Below, piece after piece: positions 36,659 to 45,653 of a DNA stretch of 57,651 nucleotides. Location of the stretch: positions 1-57,651 of the forward strand of contig CANKMT010000026.1 in NCBI GenBank assembly GCA_947482825.1, in the 5' to 3' direction. The stretch's first letter is position 1, and every line of letters begins with the position of its first letter. Both the position numbers and the translations under genes were made by a program. The notes below the pieces were generated by a model. The model was not told the origin of the DNA, did no database searches, and saw only the letters and a program-made list of their open reading frames with translations. Source of the stretch: Betaproteobacteria bacterium (lineage in GTDB: Bacteria > Pseudomonadota > Gammaproteobacteria > Burkholderiales > SG8-39).

Positions 36659-38926
36659 TCAGTCCGCCTCCGGCTTCAGCATGCGCCCAAGCTCGGGGCG
36701 CTCCAACATCCACTCGCGCAGCGCGCCCTGCGCGTGCTGGTAACCGGCCACCGCGATATCGTCGAACGAATCGAATTGCATCAGGCCGAAGCGGCCGACC
36801 GGCGGCTGGATGTAGAGGTCGACCAGTTTCTTCACGCTCTCGGTCTTCTGCACGCTCGCCAATAGCGTGGTGCGCATCATCAGGTCGACGATGTTCGGCA
36901 GACCGAACGGCTTGCCAAAGGGATTCATCCAGTTGCGCAGCACCTTCCAGGGCGAGGGCAGCGCCCCTTCGCGCATCTCCAGATCGCGATCGAGGCTGAC
37001 GTCCACCGCGATGACCCAGCCCCCCCCCAGGGATCGCATCACGTCTCCGGGGAGGTTGTTGAGCACGCCGCCGTCGACCAGCAGTTCAGTCCCGTCGACT
37101 ACCGGCTCGAACACGCCGGGCAAGGCGAGGCTCGCGCGGATCGCTTTCCAGACCGGGCCCTCGCGATGCACTTTGGCCTCGGCGCGCGTGAGGTTGCTGG
37201 ACACGCAGAAGAATCCGGTCCACAAGTCTTCGATGCGCACATCGCCATAGGGCGTATTCAGGTTGCGGTCCAGGCGGGCGCAGTTGACCAGTGCATAGAT
37301 CGGCAGGGTGTAGTCGCGCATCGTGACCGGTTTCTTGTCGACGAACGAGCGGCGGTTCGTCTCGAGCATGGTCGCGTCGTCCCAACCGAGCGCCGGTTGC
37401 GCGGCAATCAGAGCCCCCATCGAAGTGCCGCCAATGAGGTCGATCGGGATGCCGGCTTCGCGCAGGGCGCGGATCACGCCCAGGTGCGCAAAGCCGCGCG
37501 CGCCTCCTCCCCCGAGCACGGTGCCGATCGCATTGCCGGTAAGGAAACGCGCGAGGCGCGCGAAGTCCGCGTCCCGGTCCCAGCGCAAATGGTGGTGCCC
37601 TTCCAGCGCGCGGGGCGCCAGCCAGAAGCGCGTACCCGAAGGCATCACGGTCTCCCGCGGATGCAAGAGCACGAGCGTCCTGCGTGCGGCCGTCAGGTCG
37701 GTCTGTGCGCCGAGGAGCCTTTGCTCGATGCTCGATACACCCGGGTCGGCGCCGGCGTCGCCGACCAGCAGGATGCGGTCGGCGCGCTCAATGCAGCGTC
37801 GCGTCCATGCAGTGTCGCCCGGATCGCACTCGTAGACGGCATAGCGAAAGTCCGACTCCCGCTCGTCGAGGCCGGCATCGAGCGCGAGGTCGAGCGGGCT
37901 GTCGGCGCTCGTTTGTGCAAAGCCGGGAACGCCTATGAACGCATCGAGGCGCGCCGAACTCACGTAAAGGGCCTTGCCGTGGACGCGCAGCGACTCCACA
38001 AGGCGCTCCGTGAACCCGGTCGTGCGCACCCCTGCGCTGAGCGGAAACACGACGATGTTGCTGCGCTCGAAGGTCTCGCGCACGTAGCCCGACGCGCGCC
38101 GCAGGCGGCGGATCAGCAGTTCGGTGATGAACAGCATCGCACGGGGGTGCTCGTTGGTGATGCGATCGAACACCGGCTTCATGAAGCGCACCAGGTGGCT
38201 CGTGCGCCGGGCGTGGATCGCGAGAGATCTCGGCTCGCCGGTGAAGAACCCCATTTCGCCGATACTCTCGCCGCGGCCGATTTCGGCCACCACGCGGCGA
38301 CCCTTGCCCGATTCGCGCACGCCGATGAGGCGGCCGCTGACGACGAAGTACATGCAATCGCTCGGCGCGTCCTGCTGGAAAAGCGCTTCACCGGGCCGCA
38401 ACTCGACCCACTCCAATTCGCTGGCGATACTGGAGAGCGATGCTTCGTCCATGTCCCCGAACACATCCTTGAGCACGCCCGCGAGTTGCTCCTGGCACAG
38501 GCGCCTGCGGATCGATTGGCCAAGCGCCAGCACGAGTTGAGGCGAGCGCTGCGCAAGGCGCTCCAGGTCGCCCTTGGCCAGCCGCGCGAGTTCGCAATCA
38601 TCGAGCGCCGTCACCGTCGCGGGATGGCGGCCTCCGGTGAGGATCTGCATCTCGCCCAGAAGCGGGCCCGGACCGATTGCGCCGGGCTGGGGCGGTGCCT
38701 GCGCAGGACTGCGCGCCTCCAGCCGCCCGCGAATCAGGACATACAAGGCCTCCGCGTGCTGGCCGGCTTCGAAGAGGACGCTCCCGGCTGGCAAGGCCAG
38801 GCGCGTCATCGAAACGCAGAGGCCGTCGAGCAACGCGGGCGCCAGCGTATCGAACGGTGCGACCCCGCGCACGGCGTCGAGCAATTCCGGATCGGGCAAC
38901 GATCGTGGCGAAACCGGCTGGTCCAT
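36659..38926 (-). CDS. Patatin-like phospholipase with two cyclic-nucleotide-binding domains (NTE-like)
   Basis: A 755-residue protein. Two cNMP-binding folds cover about 20-145 and 155-290 (GRGESIGEMGFFTGEPRSLA is the phosphate-binding-cassette region of the second). A linker follows at 290-465, and the patatin domain at about 466-660. The oxyanion loop is GGGGARG near 471, the nucleophile GTSMG near 499 and the catalytic aspartate DGG near 616. The order matches eukaryotic neuropathy target esterase and its bacterial homologs, which hydrolyse (lyso)phospholipids. There is no signal peptide. It is convergent with the TRAP permease, only 7 bp apart. Confidence 0.93.
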   Translation of the reverse strand: MDQPVSPRSLPDPELLDAVRGVAPFDTLAPALLDGLCVSMTRLALPAGSVLFEAGQHAEALYVLIRGRLEARSPAQAPPQPGAIGPGPLLGEMQILTGGRHPATVTALDDCELARLAKGDLERLAQRSPQLVLALGQSIRRRLCQEQLAGVLKDVFGDMDEASLSSIASELEWVELRPGEALFQQDAPSDCMYFVVSGRLIGVRESGKGRRVVAEIGRGESIGEMGFFTGEPRSLAIHARRTSHLVRFMKPVFDRITNEHPRAMLFITELLIRRLRRASGYVRETFERSNIVVFPLSAGVRTTGFTERLVESLRVHGKALYVSSARLDAFIGVPGFAQTSADSPLDLALDAGLDERESDFRYAVYECDPGDTAWTRRCIERADRILLVGDAGADPGVSSIEQRLLGAQTDLTAARRTLVLLHPRETVMPSGTRFWLAPRALEGHHHLRWDRDADFARLARFLTGNAIGTVLGGGGARGFAHLGVIRALREAGIPIDLIGGTSMGALIAAQPALGWDDATMLETNRRSFVDKKPVTMRDYTLPIYALVNCARLDRNLNTPYGDVRIEDLWTGFFCVSSNLTRAEAKVHREGPVWKAIRASLALPGVFEPVVDGTELLVDGGVLNNLPGDVMRSLGGGWVIAVDVSLDRDLEMREGALPSPWKVLRNWMNPFGKPFGLPNIVDLMMRTTLLASVQKTESVKKLVDLYIQPPVGRFGLMQFDSFDDIAVAGYQHAQGALREWMLERPELGRMLKPEAD

Positions 38927-39010
38927 CCGCCTCCCCAGGTTGGGTGCATCATCGCCCCCGGCCGCCGACCGCGCAACCCGCGCCCTAGGGAGCCGCCAGC
39001 GAATGAGCGC

Positions 39011-39865
39011 CTAGCGCGGGCGCTCGCCCGCCAGCGTGATCCGGTGCATCACGCGGCGAAAGCCGTGGTAGTCGTTGACCGGGTTGTGCTGCGCGCAGCG
39101 GTTGTCCCAGAACGCTATTGACCCGACCTGCCAAGAAAAACGGCAGGTGAATTCGGGGCGCACCTGGTGCTGGAAGAGATAGCCGAGCAAAGGGGCGCTC
39201 TCTTCGTCGGTCATGCCCTCGAAGCGCGCGGTGTGGGCCATGTTGACGTAAAGGGCCTTGCGCCCGGTCTCGGGATGGGTGCGCACCACCGGATGGGCGG
39301 CGGCGTAATCCTTGCGCGTCTCCTCACGGCCGCCAGACTTGATGAGGTCCTCGCGCGTTTTTGTGACGTCGGCCTTGGCCGAGGTGTTGACGGCTTTGAG
39401 CCCGTCGAGCATGCGTTTCATGCCTTCGGACAGCGACTCGTAGGCGAGGTACTGATTGGCGAACAGGGTGTCTCCGCCATAGGGGGGGATCTCGCGCGCG
39501 AGCAGCATGCTCCCCATCGGCGGCTCGTCGAGATACGAGGTATCCGAATGCCACACCCCGCCGAAGTTGGCGCGCTCGTGCTCGAGTTTCTTGACCTCGA
39601 TCACGTGCGGGAACCCCGGCAGGCCCTTGACGAACGGGTATTCGACCGGTGCGCCCATGGCGCGCGCAAAGGCCATGTACTGATCCAGCGAAAGGTCCTG
39701 GTCATGGAAAAAAACGACCAGGTTCTCGAGGAATGCGCGGCGGATCTCGGCGATTGTTGCCGAATCGGGCAGGCGCGCGAGGTCTACTGCGCGAACCTCT
39801 GCGCCGAGCGCGCCGGCAATCGGGCGGACCTCGATCTTGCGATAGGGGGCGGCGACGGGATTCAT
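39011..39865 (-). CDS. TauD/TfdA family Fe(II)/2-oxoglutarate dioxygenase
   Basis: A 284-residue TauD-family enzyme. The iron ligands are H106 and D108 (WHSDTSY) and the distal His in [12 protein letters not shown] near residue 276; the 2-oxoglutarate arginine is in the same segment. Members hydroxylate taurine, alkyl sulfates, 2,4-D or other small acids. The start at 39865 matches the family N-terminus ([16 protein letters not shown]); an extension to 40300 would overlap fbp. No sulfur-transport genes are adjacent, so the substrate is open. It is divergent from fbp. Confidence 0.92.
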   Translation of the reverse strand: MNPVAAPYRKIEVRPIAGALGAEVRAVDLARLPDSATIAEIRRAFLENLVVFFHDQDLSLDQYMAFARAMGAPVEYPFVKGLPGFPHVIEVKKLEHERANFGGVWHSDTSYLDEPPMGSMLLAREIPPYGGDTLFANQYLAYESLSEGMKRMLDGLKAVNTSAKADVTKTREDLIKSGGREETRKDYAAAHPVVRTHPETGRKALYVNMAHTARFEGMTDEESAPLLGYLFQHQVRPEFTCRFSWQVGSIAFWDNRCAQHNPVNDYHGFRRVMHRITLAGERPR

Positions 39866-39957
39866 GCCGCAAGTATAACGAGCGGCGGGCCGCTTGAGGG
39901 CCAGCGAGGACCTTCCCCCACCGGGCGTTTCGCATGGCAGCACGCTATCGGCGCGGC

Positions 39958-39963
39958 TATACT
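39958..39963 (+). promoter_or_regulatory. Candidate -10 box of the fbp promoter
   Basis: TATACT matches the -10 consensus at five of six positions, 29 bp before the fbp ATG. No convincing -35 hexamer is found at the right distance, so an activator may be needed or the call may be wrong. Confidence 0.35.
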
Positions 39964-39991
39964 CGGTGCGAATTTTTCCGGGAGAAGAACG

Positions 39992-41011
39992 ATGATGGGC
40001 CGCATCACCCTCACGCGATTCCTGATCGAGCGCCAGCGCGACAAGCAACTCATCAACGCCGACCTTCGCTTGCTGATCGAAACCGTGGCGCGCGCCTGCA
40101 AAGCCATCAGCAACGCCGTCACCAAGGGCGCGCTCGCCGGCAACCTCGGCTCGGCCGGCACCGGCAATGTGCAGGGCGAAGTCCAGAAGAAGCTCGACGT
40201 GCTGTCCAACGAGATCCTGCTCGAGGCGAACGAATGGGGCGGCAACCTCGCCGCGCTCGCCTCCGAGGAGATGGAGGACCCGCACCCGATCCCGACCCAT
40301 TTCCCCAAGGGCGAATACCTGCTGCTGTTCGACCCGCTCGACGGATCATCGAACATCGATGTCAACGTCTCGGTCGGCACGATCTTCTCGGTGTTGCGCT
40401 GCCCCAAGGCCGCGACCGGCGAAGGGTTCTGCGAGGGCGACGAAAAGGCTTTCCTCCAGCCCGGCACATCGCAGATCGCGGCCGGGTTCGCGGTCTACGG
40501 GCCGACGACGATGCTGGTGCTCACGGTCGGCGACGGCGCGCACGGCTTCACGCTGGACCGCGAGATGGGCTCCTTTGTCCTGACCCATCCGGACATCCGG
40601 ATACCGGAGGACACGCAGGAGTTCGCGATCAACATGTCGAACATGCGCAACTGGGAACCCCCGGTGAAGCGCTACATCGACGAGTGCCTGGCGGGAAAGA
40701 CCGGCGTGCGCGGCAAGGATTTCAACATGCGCTGGGTCGCCTCGATGGTGGCCGACGTCTACCGCATCCTCACGCGCGGCGGCATCTTCATGTACCCGCG
40801 CGACGCCAAGCACACCTCAGGGCGGCTGCGCCTAATGTACGAGGCCAACCCGATGTCGTTCATTGTCGAGCAGGCCGGCGGCGCGGCCACCGACGGGCGG
40901 GGCCGCTTGCTCGAAGTGAAGCCCGAGGGCCTGCACCAGCGCGTCGCGGTGATCCTCGGCTCGAAGAACGAAGTCGAGAGGGTGACCGGCTATCACAAGG
41001 CCGCGGGATGA
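39992..41011 (+). CDS. fbp: Fructose-1,6-bisphosphatase class 1
   Basis: A 339-residue FBPase. The metal and active-site motif [13 protein letters not shown] is near residue 112, preceded by the EEM acidic pair, with the C-terminal substrate loop [20 protein letters not shown]. Length and motifs match the proteobacterial class 1 enzyme of gluconeogenesis and the Calvin cycle. Two adjacent ATGs (39992 and 39995) follow a GGAG; either may be used. The stop overlaps the next gene as ATGA. A LysR of CbbR type lies 20 kb away, but no RuBisCO gene is seen. Confidence 0.96.
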   Translation: MMGRITLTRFLIERQRDKQLINADLRLLIETVARACKAISNAVTKGALAGNLGSAGTGNVQGEVQKKLDVLSNEILLEANEWGGNLAALASEEMEDPHPIPTHFPKGEYLLLFDPLDGSSNIDVNVSVGTIFSVLRCPKAATGEGFCEGDEKAFLQPGTSQIAAGFAVYGPTTMLVLTVGDGAHGFTLDREMGSFVLTHPDIRIPEDTQEFAINMSNMRNWEPPVKRYIDECLAGKTGVRGKDFNMRWVASMVADVYRILTRGGIFMYPRDAKHTSGRLRLMYEANPMSFIVEQAGGAATDGRGRLLEVKPEGLHQRVAVILGSKNEVERVTGYHKAAG

Positions 41012-41466
41012 GCGGAGCTTTCGGCGACGGCCTGACCGCCGCGAAACTCCTGCCTTTCCTGCTCGCGGTCGGCGGCCTCGCGAGCCTGCACCTGCTCCTG
41101 AAGATCGTGCCGGCCGGCGCCAACAGCGGCGCAACGCTAGTGGTCGCCTACCTGGTCGCCTCGCTTGCCTGCCTCGCGGCGTATCCGCTGCTCACGCCTT
41201 CAACGCCGTTCGACGTCGCCTTTGCCACCGTGCCGTGGCACGCCCTCGCGATGGGCGTTGCGATTGCGTGCTGCGAAATCGGCGTATTGCTCGCCTATCG
41301 CGCCGGCTGGCCGGTGGGCTCCACGGGCGTTTCGATCAGCGCCGCGATGACGATCATCCTCCTTCCGGTCGGCGTGATCGTGTTCGGAGAGGCGCTAACG
41401 TTTGCGCGCATCGCCGGCGTTTTGATGACGCTCGGCGGGCTCTACCTGCTGACGATGCGAAGCTAA
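41008..41466 (+). CDS. Half-size EamA/DMT membrane protein
   Basis: A 152-residue protein with four or five hydrophobic helices, corresponding to one EamA repeat: [50 protein letters not shown], and a last pair ending in [24 protein letters not shown]. Half-size DMT proteins usually act as dimers. It is translationally coupled to fbp, which is unusual for the family and may be chance. The substrate is unknown. A large inverted repeat follows the stop. Confidence 0.8.
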   Translation: MSGAFGDGLTAAKLLPFLLAVGGLASLHLLLKIVPAGANSGATLVVAYLVASLACLAAYPLLTPSTPFDVAFATVPWHALAMGVAIACCEIGVLLAYRAGWPVGSTGVSISAAMTIILLPVGVIVFGEALTFARIAGVLMTLGGLYLLTMRS

Positions 41467-41480
41467 GGCGGAATAAAAGG

Positions 41481-41564
41481 AATAAAAGGGGCCAGGCTCA
41501 ATTTCCCCTATGGAGCGTCGCACTTCAACGCTTTGCGCGGAAATTGAGCCTGGCCCCTTTTATT
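41481..41564. repeat. 26-bp perfect inverted repeat (REP-like palindromic element)
   Basis: The left arm at 41481-41506 and right arm at 41539-41564 are exact reverse complements over 26 bp with a 32-nt loop. The arms carry the core GGGGCCAGGCTCAATTT and end in AAAA/TTTT runs. A further partial direct copy of the end (TGGCCCCTTTTATTT) follows at 41565-41579. Similar GGGGTCAGACTC-type hairpins are dispersed in many proteobacteria and linked to REP-associated tyrosine transposases, though none is seen here. It sits between convergent genes and can also act as a bidirectional terminator. Confidence 0.85.
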
Positions 41565-41605
41565 TGGCCCCTTTTATTTCTTAGGCAGCCGAGCCTGAAC
41601 TGAAA

Positions 41606-41917
41606 TTACTTGAGGTGCTTGCTGACCAGCTTGGTCATGTCGAACATCGAGACCTGCGCCTTGCCGTTGAAAATTGGCTTGAGCTTGTCGTCGGCATTGA
41701 TGTTGCGGCGGTTCTTCTTGTCCTGCAGGCCGTTCTTCTTGATGTAGGCCCAGATCTTCTTGGTCACCTCGGTGCGCGGCATCGGGCCGGCGCCGATCAC
41801 AGCCGCAAGACCCGCGCTCGGGGTCATCGGCTTCATGAACGCCGCATTCGGCTTGCGCTTGGCCGCGACCTTCTTCTTCGCTACGGGTTTCTTGGCGGCT
41901 TTCTTTTTGGTAGCCAT
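41606..41917 (-). CDS. SWIB/MDM2 domain protein with a histone-H1-like basic tail
   Basis: A 103-residue protein. Residues 1-27 are Lys/Ala/Pro-rich (KKKAAKKPVAKKKVAAKRK), like bacterial H1 (Hc1/BpH1) tails. Residues 30-103 are a SWIB domain (MTPSAGLAAVIGAGPMPRTEV, KKIWAYIKKNGLQDKKNRRNI, FDMTKLVSKHLK). SWIB proteins fused to DNA-binding tails occur in Chlamydia and in Burkholderiales, where a nucleoid or topoisomerase-linked role is supposed. It is a single-gene unit, divergent from pdxH. Confidence 0.92.
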   Translation of the reverse strand: MATKKKAAKKPVAKKKVAAKRKPNAAFMKPMTPSAGLAAVIGAGPMPRTEVTKKIWAYIKKNGLQDKKNRRNINADDKLKPIFNGKAQVSMFDMTKLVSKHLK

Positions 41918-42126
41918 CGTGGTGTTTCTCCTCTGAACGTTGGTGGTGCCGGGATTCTGGTCGGTTCTATTGCTGCCAGCCGCCTTCTCATGCGAGCGGA
42001 AGCCACAAGATGCCGAATCTGCCTGTGCGTGTCAACGGTTTTCAGAGGAAAAATATCCGCATCGCCGCCGTACCCCGCTCTGCGCGCCCACAGGAGAATC
42101 CCGCAAGGAGGTAAAATCGATGCACC

Positions 42127-42768
42127 ATGACACGCTTGAATCTCGCAGACATCCGCAAGGAGTACATGCACGCCGGCCTCAGCGACGCCGAGGCCGCGCG
42201 CGACCCTTTCGACCAGTTCGAGCGCTGGATGAACGACGCGCTCGGCCATGAGCTCCCGGTCTCGAACGCCATGACGCTCGCCACGGTGACGCCCGAAGGC
42301 CGCCCGGACGCCCGCATCGTGCTGCTCAAGGGCATCGACGACGGCGGCTTCGTGTTCTACACCAACTACGAGAGCGCCAAGGGCCGCCAGCTGGCCGCCA
42401 ACGCAGAGGGCTGCCTTGTGTTTTTCTGGGTCGAACTCGAAAGGCAGGTGCGGATCTGGGGCCGCGTCGGCAGGGTCACACCGGCCGAGTCCGACGTCTA
42501 TTACGCCAGCCGTCCGCTGGGCGCCAGGCTGTCGGCGTGGGCCTCTGCGCAGAGTAGCAAGGTACCCGCGCGCCGGGCGCTCGAGGATGCGCTCGCGGCA
42601 GTCGAGAAACAGCACGGCGCCAATCCGCCGCGGCCACCGCACTGGGGCGGCTACCGCCTGGTCCCGGACAGCCTCGAGTTCTGGCAGGGGCGTCCCAACC
42701 GATTGCACGACCGCTTGCTGTACCGGCGCGAAGGCGACGCCTGGACGATCGGGCGCCTGGCGCCCTGA
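42127..42768 (+). CDS. pdxH: Pyridoxamine 5'-phosphate oxidase
   Basis: A 213-residue FMN enzyme that oxidises PNP and PMP to pyridoxal phosphate. Family motifs: [22 protein letters not shown] near the start, [38 protein letters not shown], and C-terminal [30 protein letters not shown]. The length matches E. coli PdxH (218). A strong AAGGAGGT sits 14 nt before the ATG, farther than ideal. It is followed after 23 bp by the APH-family kinase and may be cotranscribed with it. Confidence 0.96.
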   Translation: MTRLNLADIRKEYMHAGLSDAEAARDPFDQFERWMNDALGHELPVSNAMTLATVTPEGRPDARIVLLKGIDDGGFVFYTNYESAKGRQLAANAEGCLVFFWVELERQVRIWGRVGRVTPAESDVYYASRPLGARLSAWASAQSSKVPARRALEDALAAVEKQHGANPPRPPHWGGYRLVPDSLEFWQGRPNRLHDRLLYRREGDAWTIGRLAP

Positions 42769-42791
42769 TCGGCGCTCCCCCGGCCGCCGCG

Positions 42792-43814
42792 GTGTCCGCA
42801 GCGCAGGAATCGCAGGAGTTCGGGCCCATCCTTGCCTTCCTGCGCGCCTCGGACCTCTGCAGCGCGAGCGAAATTCCGGCAGCGGAGCCGCTTACGGGCG
42901 GCGTTTCGTCGGATATCTGGAAAGTCGAACTTCCCGGCCGCACCGTTTGCGTCAAGCGCGCACTAGCGCGCCTGCGCGTGAAGCAGGTCTGGGAGGCGCC
43001 GGTCGGCCGCAACCGCTTCGAACGCCTCTGGTTGGAAACCGCCGCCGGGATCGTGCCGGGCATTGCGCCGAGGATCCTCGCCGCGGATGAAGGCGGCATC
43101 TTCGCCATGGAGTACCTCGAACCGATACGCCATCCTGTGTGGAAGGCCGAACTGGCCGCGGGGCGTGCGTCGCCGGCCTTTGCGGCGCGGATGGGCGGGG
43201 CCTTGGTGCGAATCCATTCGGGAACCGCGGGCCGCGGCGAAATCGCCGAGCGCTTCGCAACCGACGCGAGCTTCCACGCGATCCGCCTCGAACCCTACCT
43301 GCTGGCCACTGGGCGCGCGCATCCCGGGCTCGCCCCCCGCCTTGAGGAACTCACTGCGATCACTGCGGCCACGCGCCTCGCCCTTGTGCATGGCGACGTG
43401 AGCCCGAAGAACATCCTCTGCGGCCCCGAAGGGCCCGTGCTGCTCGATGCCGAATGCGCCTGGTACGGCGACCCGGCATTCGACCTCGCGTTCTGCCTGA
43501 ACCACCTGCTGCTCAAGGGCCTGTGGGTGCCGGCAGCGCGCGAACGATTCCTCGAATGTTTCGACGCGTTCGCTGACAGCTACCTGTCGGGCGTCACCTG
43601 GGAGCCGCGCGGCACGATCGAAACGCGTGCTGCCGCACTCCTGCCGGGCCTGTTGCTCGCGCGCGTGGATGGCAAGTCCCCCGTCGAATACCTGACCGAA
43701 GAGCGCGACAAGGACAAGGTGCGCAGCGCCGGGATACTTTTGCTGCGCAATCCGGTAACCCATTTGACCGGTGTGCGCGATCGGTGGCGCACCACTTTGC
43801 TGGAACCTTCATGA
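42792..43814 (+). CDS. Aminoglycoside-phosphotransferase (APH) superfamily small-molecule kinase
   Basis: A 340-residue kinase of the APH/choline-kinase fold. The Brenner motif LVHGDVSPKNIL is near residue 198 and the metal-binding aspartate follows in LLDAECAWYGDPAFDLAF. An N-lobe lysine lies in VCVKRALARLRVKQ. APH members phosphorylate alcohols such as choline, methylthioribose, homoserine or antibiotics. The start is GTG at 42792. Its stop overlaps the enolase paralog as ATGA, which suggests that the phosphorylated product is handed to that enzyme. It is probably metabolic and not a resistance gene; this is inference from context. Confidence 0.82.
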   Translation: MSAAQESQEFGPILAFLRASDLCSASEIPAAEPLTGGVSSDIWKVELPGRTVCVKRALARLRVKQVWEAPVGRNRFERLWLETAAGIVPGIAPRILAADEGGIFAMEYLEPIRHPVWKAELAAGRASPAFAARMGGALVRIHSGTAGRGEIAERFATDASFHAIRLEPYLLATGRAHPGLAPRLEELTAITAATRLALVHGDVSPKNILCGPEGPVLLDAECAWYGDPAFDLAFCLNHLLLKGLWVPAARERFLECFDAFADSYLSGVTWEPRGTIETRAAALLPGLLLARVDGKSPVEYLTEERDKDKVRSAGILLLRNPVTHLTGVRDRWRTTLLEPS

Positions 43815-45094
43815 CTGCAATCAAGACCGTCCACGCCCGCCGGGTTTGGGATTCGCGCGGCAAACCAACAGTCGAAGCCGAGGTCGTGCTCGAGAGCGGC
43901 GCCCTGGGGCGCGCAATCACGCCGGCCGGCGCCTCCACAGGGAGCGGCGAAGCCAGGGAATTGCGCGATGGCGGCAAGCCGCTGCGGGGTCTCGACGTCT
44001 CGCAAGCGGTACGCAACGTGATCGGGCCTATCGCGGCCGCCCTGCGCGGCATGGACATCGCGGACCAGGCGTCGCTCGATCGCGCCATGATCGAACTCGA
44101 CGGCACCGCCGACAAAGGCAAGCTCGGCGGCAACGCCATCGTCGCAGTGTCGCTTGCCTGCCTTCACGCGGCCGCGGCCGATGCCGGCGTCCCGCTCTGG
44201 AAGCACCTTGCCGCCGGCCGGCGCGTGGCGCTGCCGGTGCCCGAGATCCAGATCTACGGCGGCGGGGCACACGCGCGTGCGCGCGTAGACCTGCAGGACT
44301 TCATGGTGGTCTGTCCCGGCGCGGGAAGTTTTGCTGAGGCCCTCGAGATGACCGCCGAGGTGTACTACGCGGCGGGCGCGCGCCTCGCCAAGAAAGGCGC
44401 GCTGCAGGGCGTCGCCGACGAAGGCGGCTACTGGCCGACCTTCAAGTCGAACGAGGAAGCACTCTCCGAGCTCGTGCGCTCGATCGAGGACGCCGGCTTC
44501 AGGCCGGGCAAGGACGTGGCAATCGCCCTCGATGTCGCGGCCACGCAACTTTACCAAGGCGGCCGATATTCGCTTGCGCTGGAGAACCGGTCGCTTTCGG
44601 CCGAGCAGCTTGCGTTGATGCTCGAGCGCTGGGTCGATGCCTACCCCATCGTGTCGATCGAGGACCCTTTCGCCGAAACCGACACCGAGGCCATGCGCGC
44701 CTTCACCAAGCGCGTCGGGCACCGCATCCAGGTCGTCGGCGACGACTATTTCGTGACCGATGCCAAGCGCATCGCCGCCGCGGCGGCGGTCGGCGCGTGC
44801 AATACGGTGCTGATCAAACCCAACCAGATCGGCACCGTGACCGAGGCCTATGCCGCGGTGGAGGCCGCGCGCAAGGCCGGTTACGGCGCGATCGTTTCTG
44901 CACGCTCGGGCGAAACCGAGGACGTCTCCATCGTCCACCTCGCCATCGGCTGGGGCGTGCCGCAACTCAAGGTGGGCAGCTTTTCGCGTTCCGAACGCAT
45001 GGTGAAATGGAACGAAGGTGTGCGGATCGAAGAGGAACTGGGCTCGTCGGCGCAGGTGTTTGCGGCCGGGCGATTGTTCAGGCGCGGCGCATGA
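43811..45094 (+). CDS. Enolase-family protein, divergent paralog
   Basis: A 427-residue protein with the full enolase fold. The Mg ligands D241, E284 (SIEDPF) and D311 (GDDYF), E204 (ADEGG), the proton-abstracting K336 (LIKPNQIG), K387 and H154 are kept. In the active-site loop the usual SHRSGETED is SARSGETED, replacing a conserved His by Ala364. Other changes from canonical enolases include CPGAGSF for MPVGA-type and GGYWPTF for GGFAPN. It is coupled to an APH-family kinase and not to the usual pyrG/kdsA neighbours of the glycolytic gene. It may dehydrate another 2-phospho-hydroxyacid, as the enolase homolog PhpH does in phosphinothricin synthesis. Confidence 0.87.
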   Translation: MTAIKTVHARRVWDSRGKPTVEAEVVLESGALGRAITPAGASTGSGEARELRDGGKPLRGLDVSQAVRNVIGPIAAALRGMDIADQASLDRAMIELDGTADKGKLGGNAIVAVSLACLHAAAADAGVPLWKHLAAGRRVALPVPEIQIYGGGAHARARVDLQDFMVVCPGAGSFAEALEMTAEVYYAAGARLAKKGALQGVADEGGYWPTFKSNEEALSELVRSIEDAGFRPGKDVAIALDVAATQLYQGGRYSLALENRSLSAEQLALMLERWVDAYPIVSIEDPFAETDTEAMRAFTKRVGHRIQVVGDDYFVTDAKRIAAAAAVGACNTVLIKPNQIGTVTEAYAAVEAARKAGYGAIVSARSGETEDVSIVHLAIGWGVPQLKVGSFSRSERMVKWNEGVRIEEELGSSAQVFAAGRLFRRGA

Positions 45095-45173
45095 AATGCT
45101 GCCATCTTTTCGATGAGGACCGCGCCAATGCTGGGTTTCCTGTCGATATGTTGCCATCGGGCAGGAGGCGATG

Positions 45174-45653
45174 ATGCAGGATGAGAAGCACTTCGATGGC
45201 GGATGCACCTGCCGACGGGTGCGCTACCGCATGACCTCGGAGCCGATGTTCGTGAACTGCTGCCACTGCCGCTGGTGCCAGCGGGAAACCGGCTCGGCCT
45301 TCGTGTTGAACGCGATGATCGAGGCCGATCGGGTGCAATTGCTCTCGGGCGAAGTCGAGGTCGTCGATACCCCTTCCGAAAGCGGCAAGGGCCAGAAGAT
45401 CTCGCGCTGCCCCGATTGCCGTGTGGCGTTGTGGAGCAACTACTCGGGCGCCGGCGACAAGGCGAGGTTCGTGCGTGTTGGAACGCTCGACGATCCCGAC
45501 CGGTTTCCGCCTGGCATCCACGTCTTCACTGCGTCGAAGCAACCGTGGGTCGTGCTTCCACCGGGCATTCCGGCGGTGCCCGCGTACTACGACTCGAGCC
45601 AGGTCTGGCCGAAGGAAAGCCTCGAGCGGCGCGCGGCGCTGTTTGCCAAATGA
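45174..45653 (+). CDS. GFA family (glutathione-dependent formaldehyde-activating-like) zinc protein
   Basis: A 159-residue Mss4-like fold protein. Zinc cysteines are visible in GGCTCRRVRY, NCCHCRWCQRETGS and SRCPDCRVALWSN. Family members bind glutathione adducts, but most are uncharacterised. Two adjacent ATGs exist; AGGAGG at 45163-45168 lies 5 nt before the second (45174), so that one is preferred to 45171. The stop overlaps the DUF2330 gene by 4 bp. Confidence 0.9.
   Translation: MQDEKHFDGGCTCRRVRYRMTSEPMFVNCCHCRWCQRETGSAFVLNAMIEADRVQLLSGEVEVVDTPSESGKGQKISRCPDCRVALWSNYSGAGDKARFVRVGTLDDPDRFPPGIHVFTASKQPWVVLPPGIPAVPAYYDSSQVWPKESLERRAALFAK

Noticed and set aside
39167-39991. In-frame N-terminal extension of fbp
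   Set aside because: It would lie antisense to the TauD-family gene. FBPase homologs start at the [10 protein letters not shown] position, where a ribosome-binding site is present.
42792-43814. Aminoglycoside resistance gene
   Set aside because: Only the general APH kinase fold is visible. Coupling to an enolase paralog and proximity to pdxH indicate a metabolic kinase.
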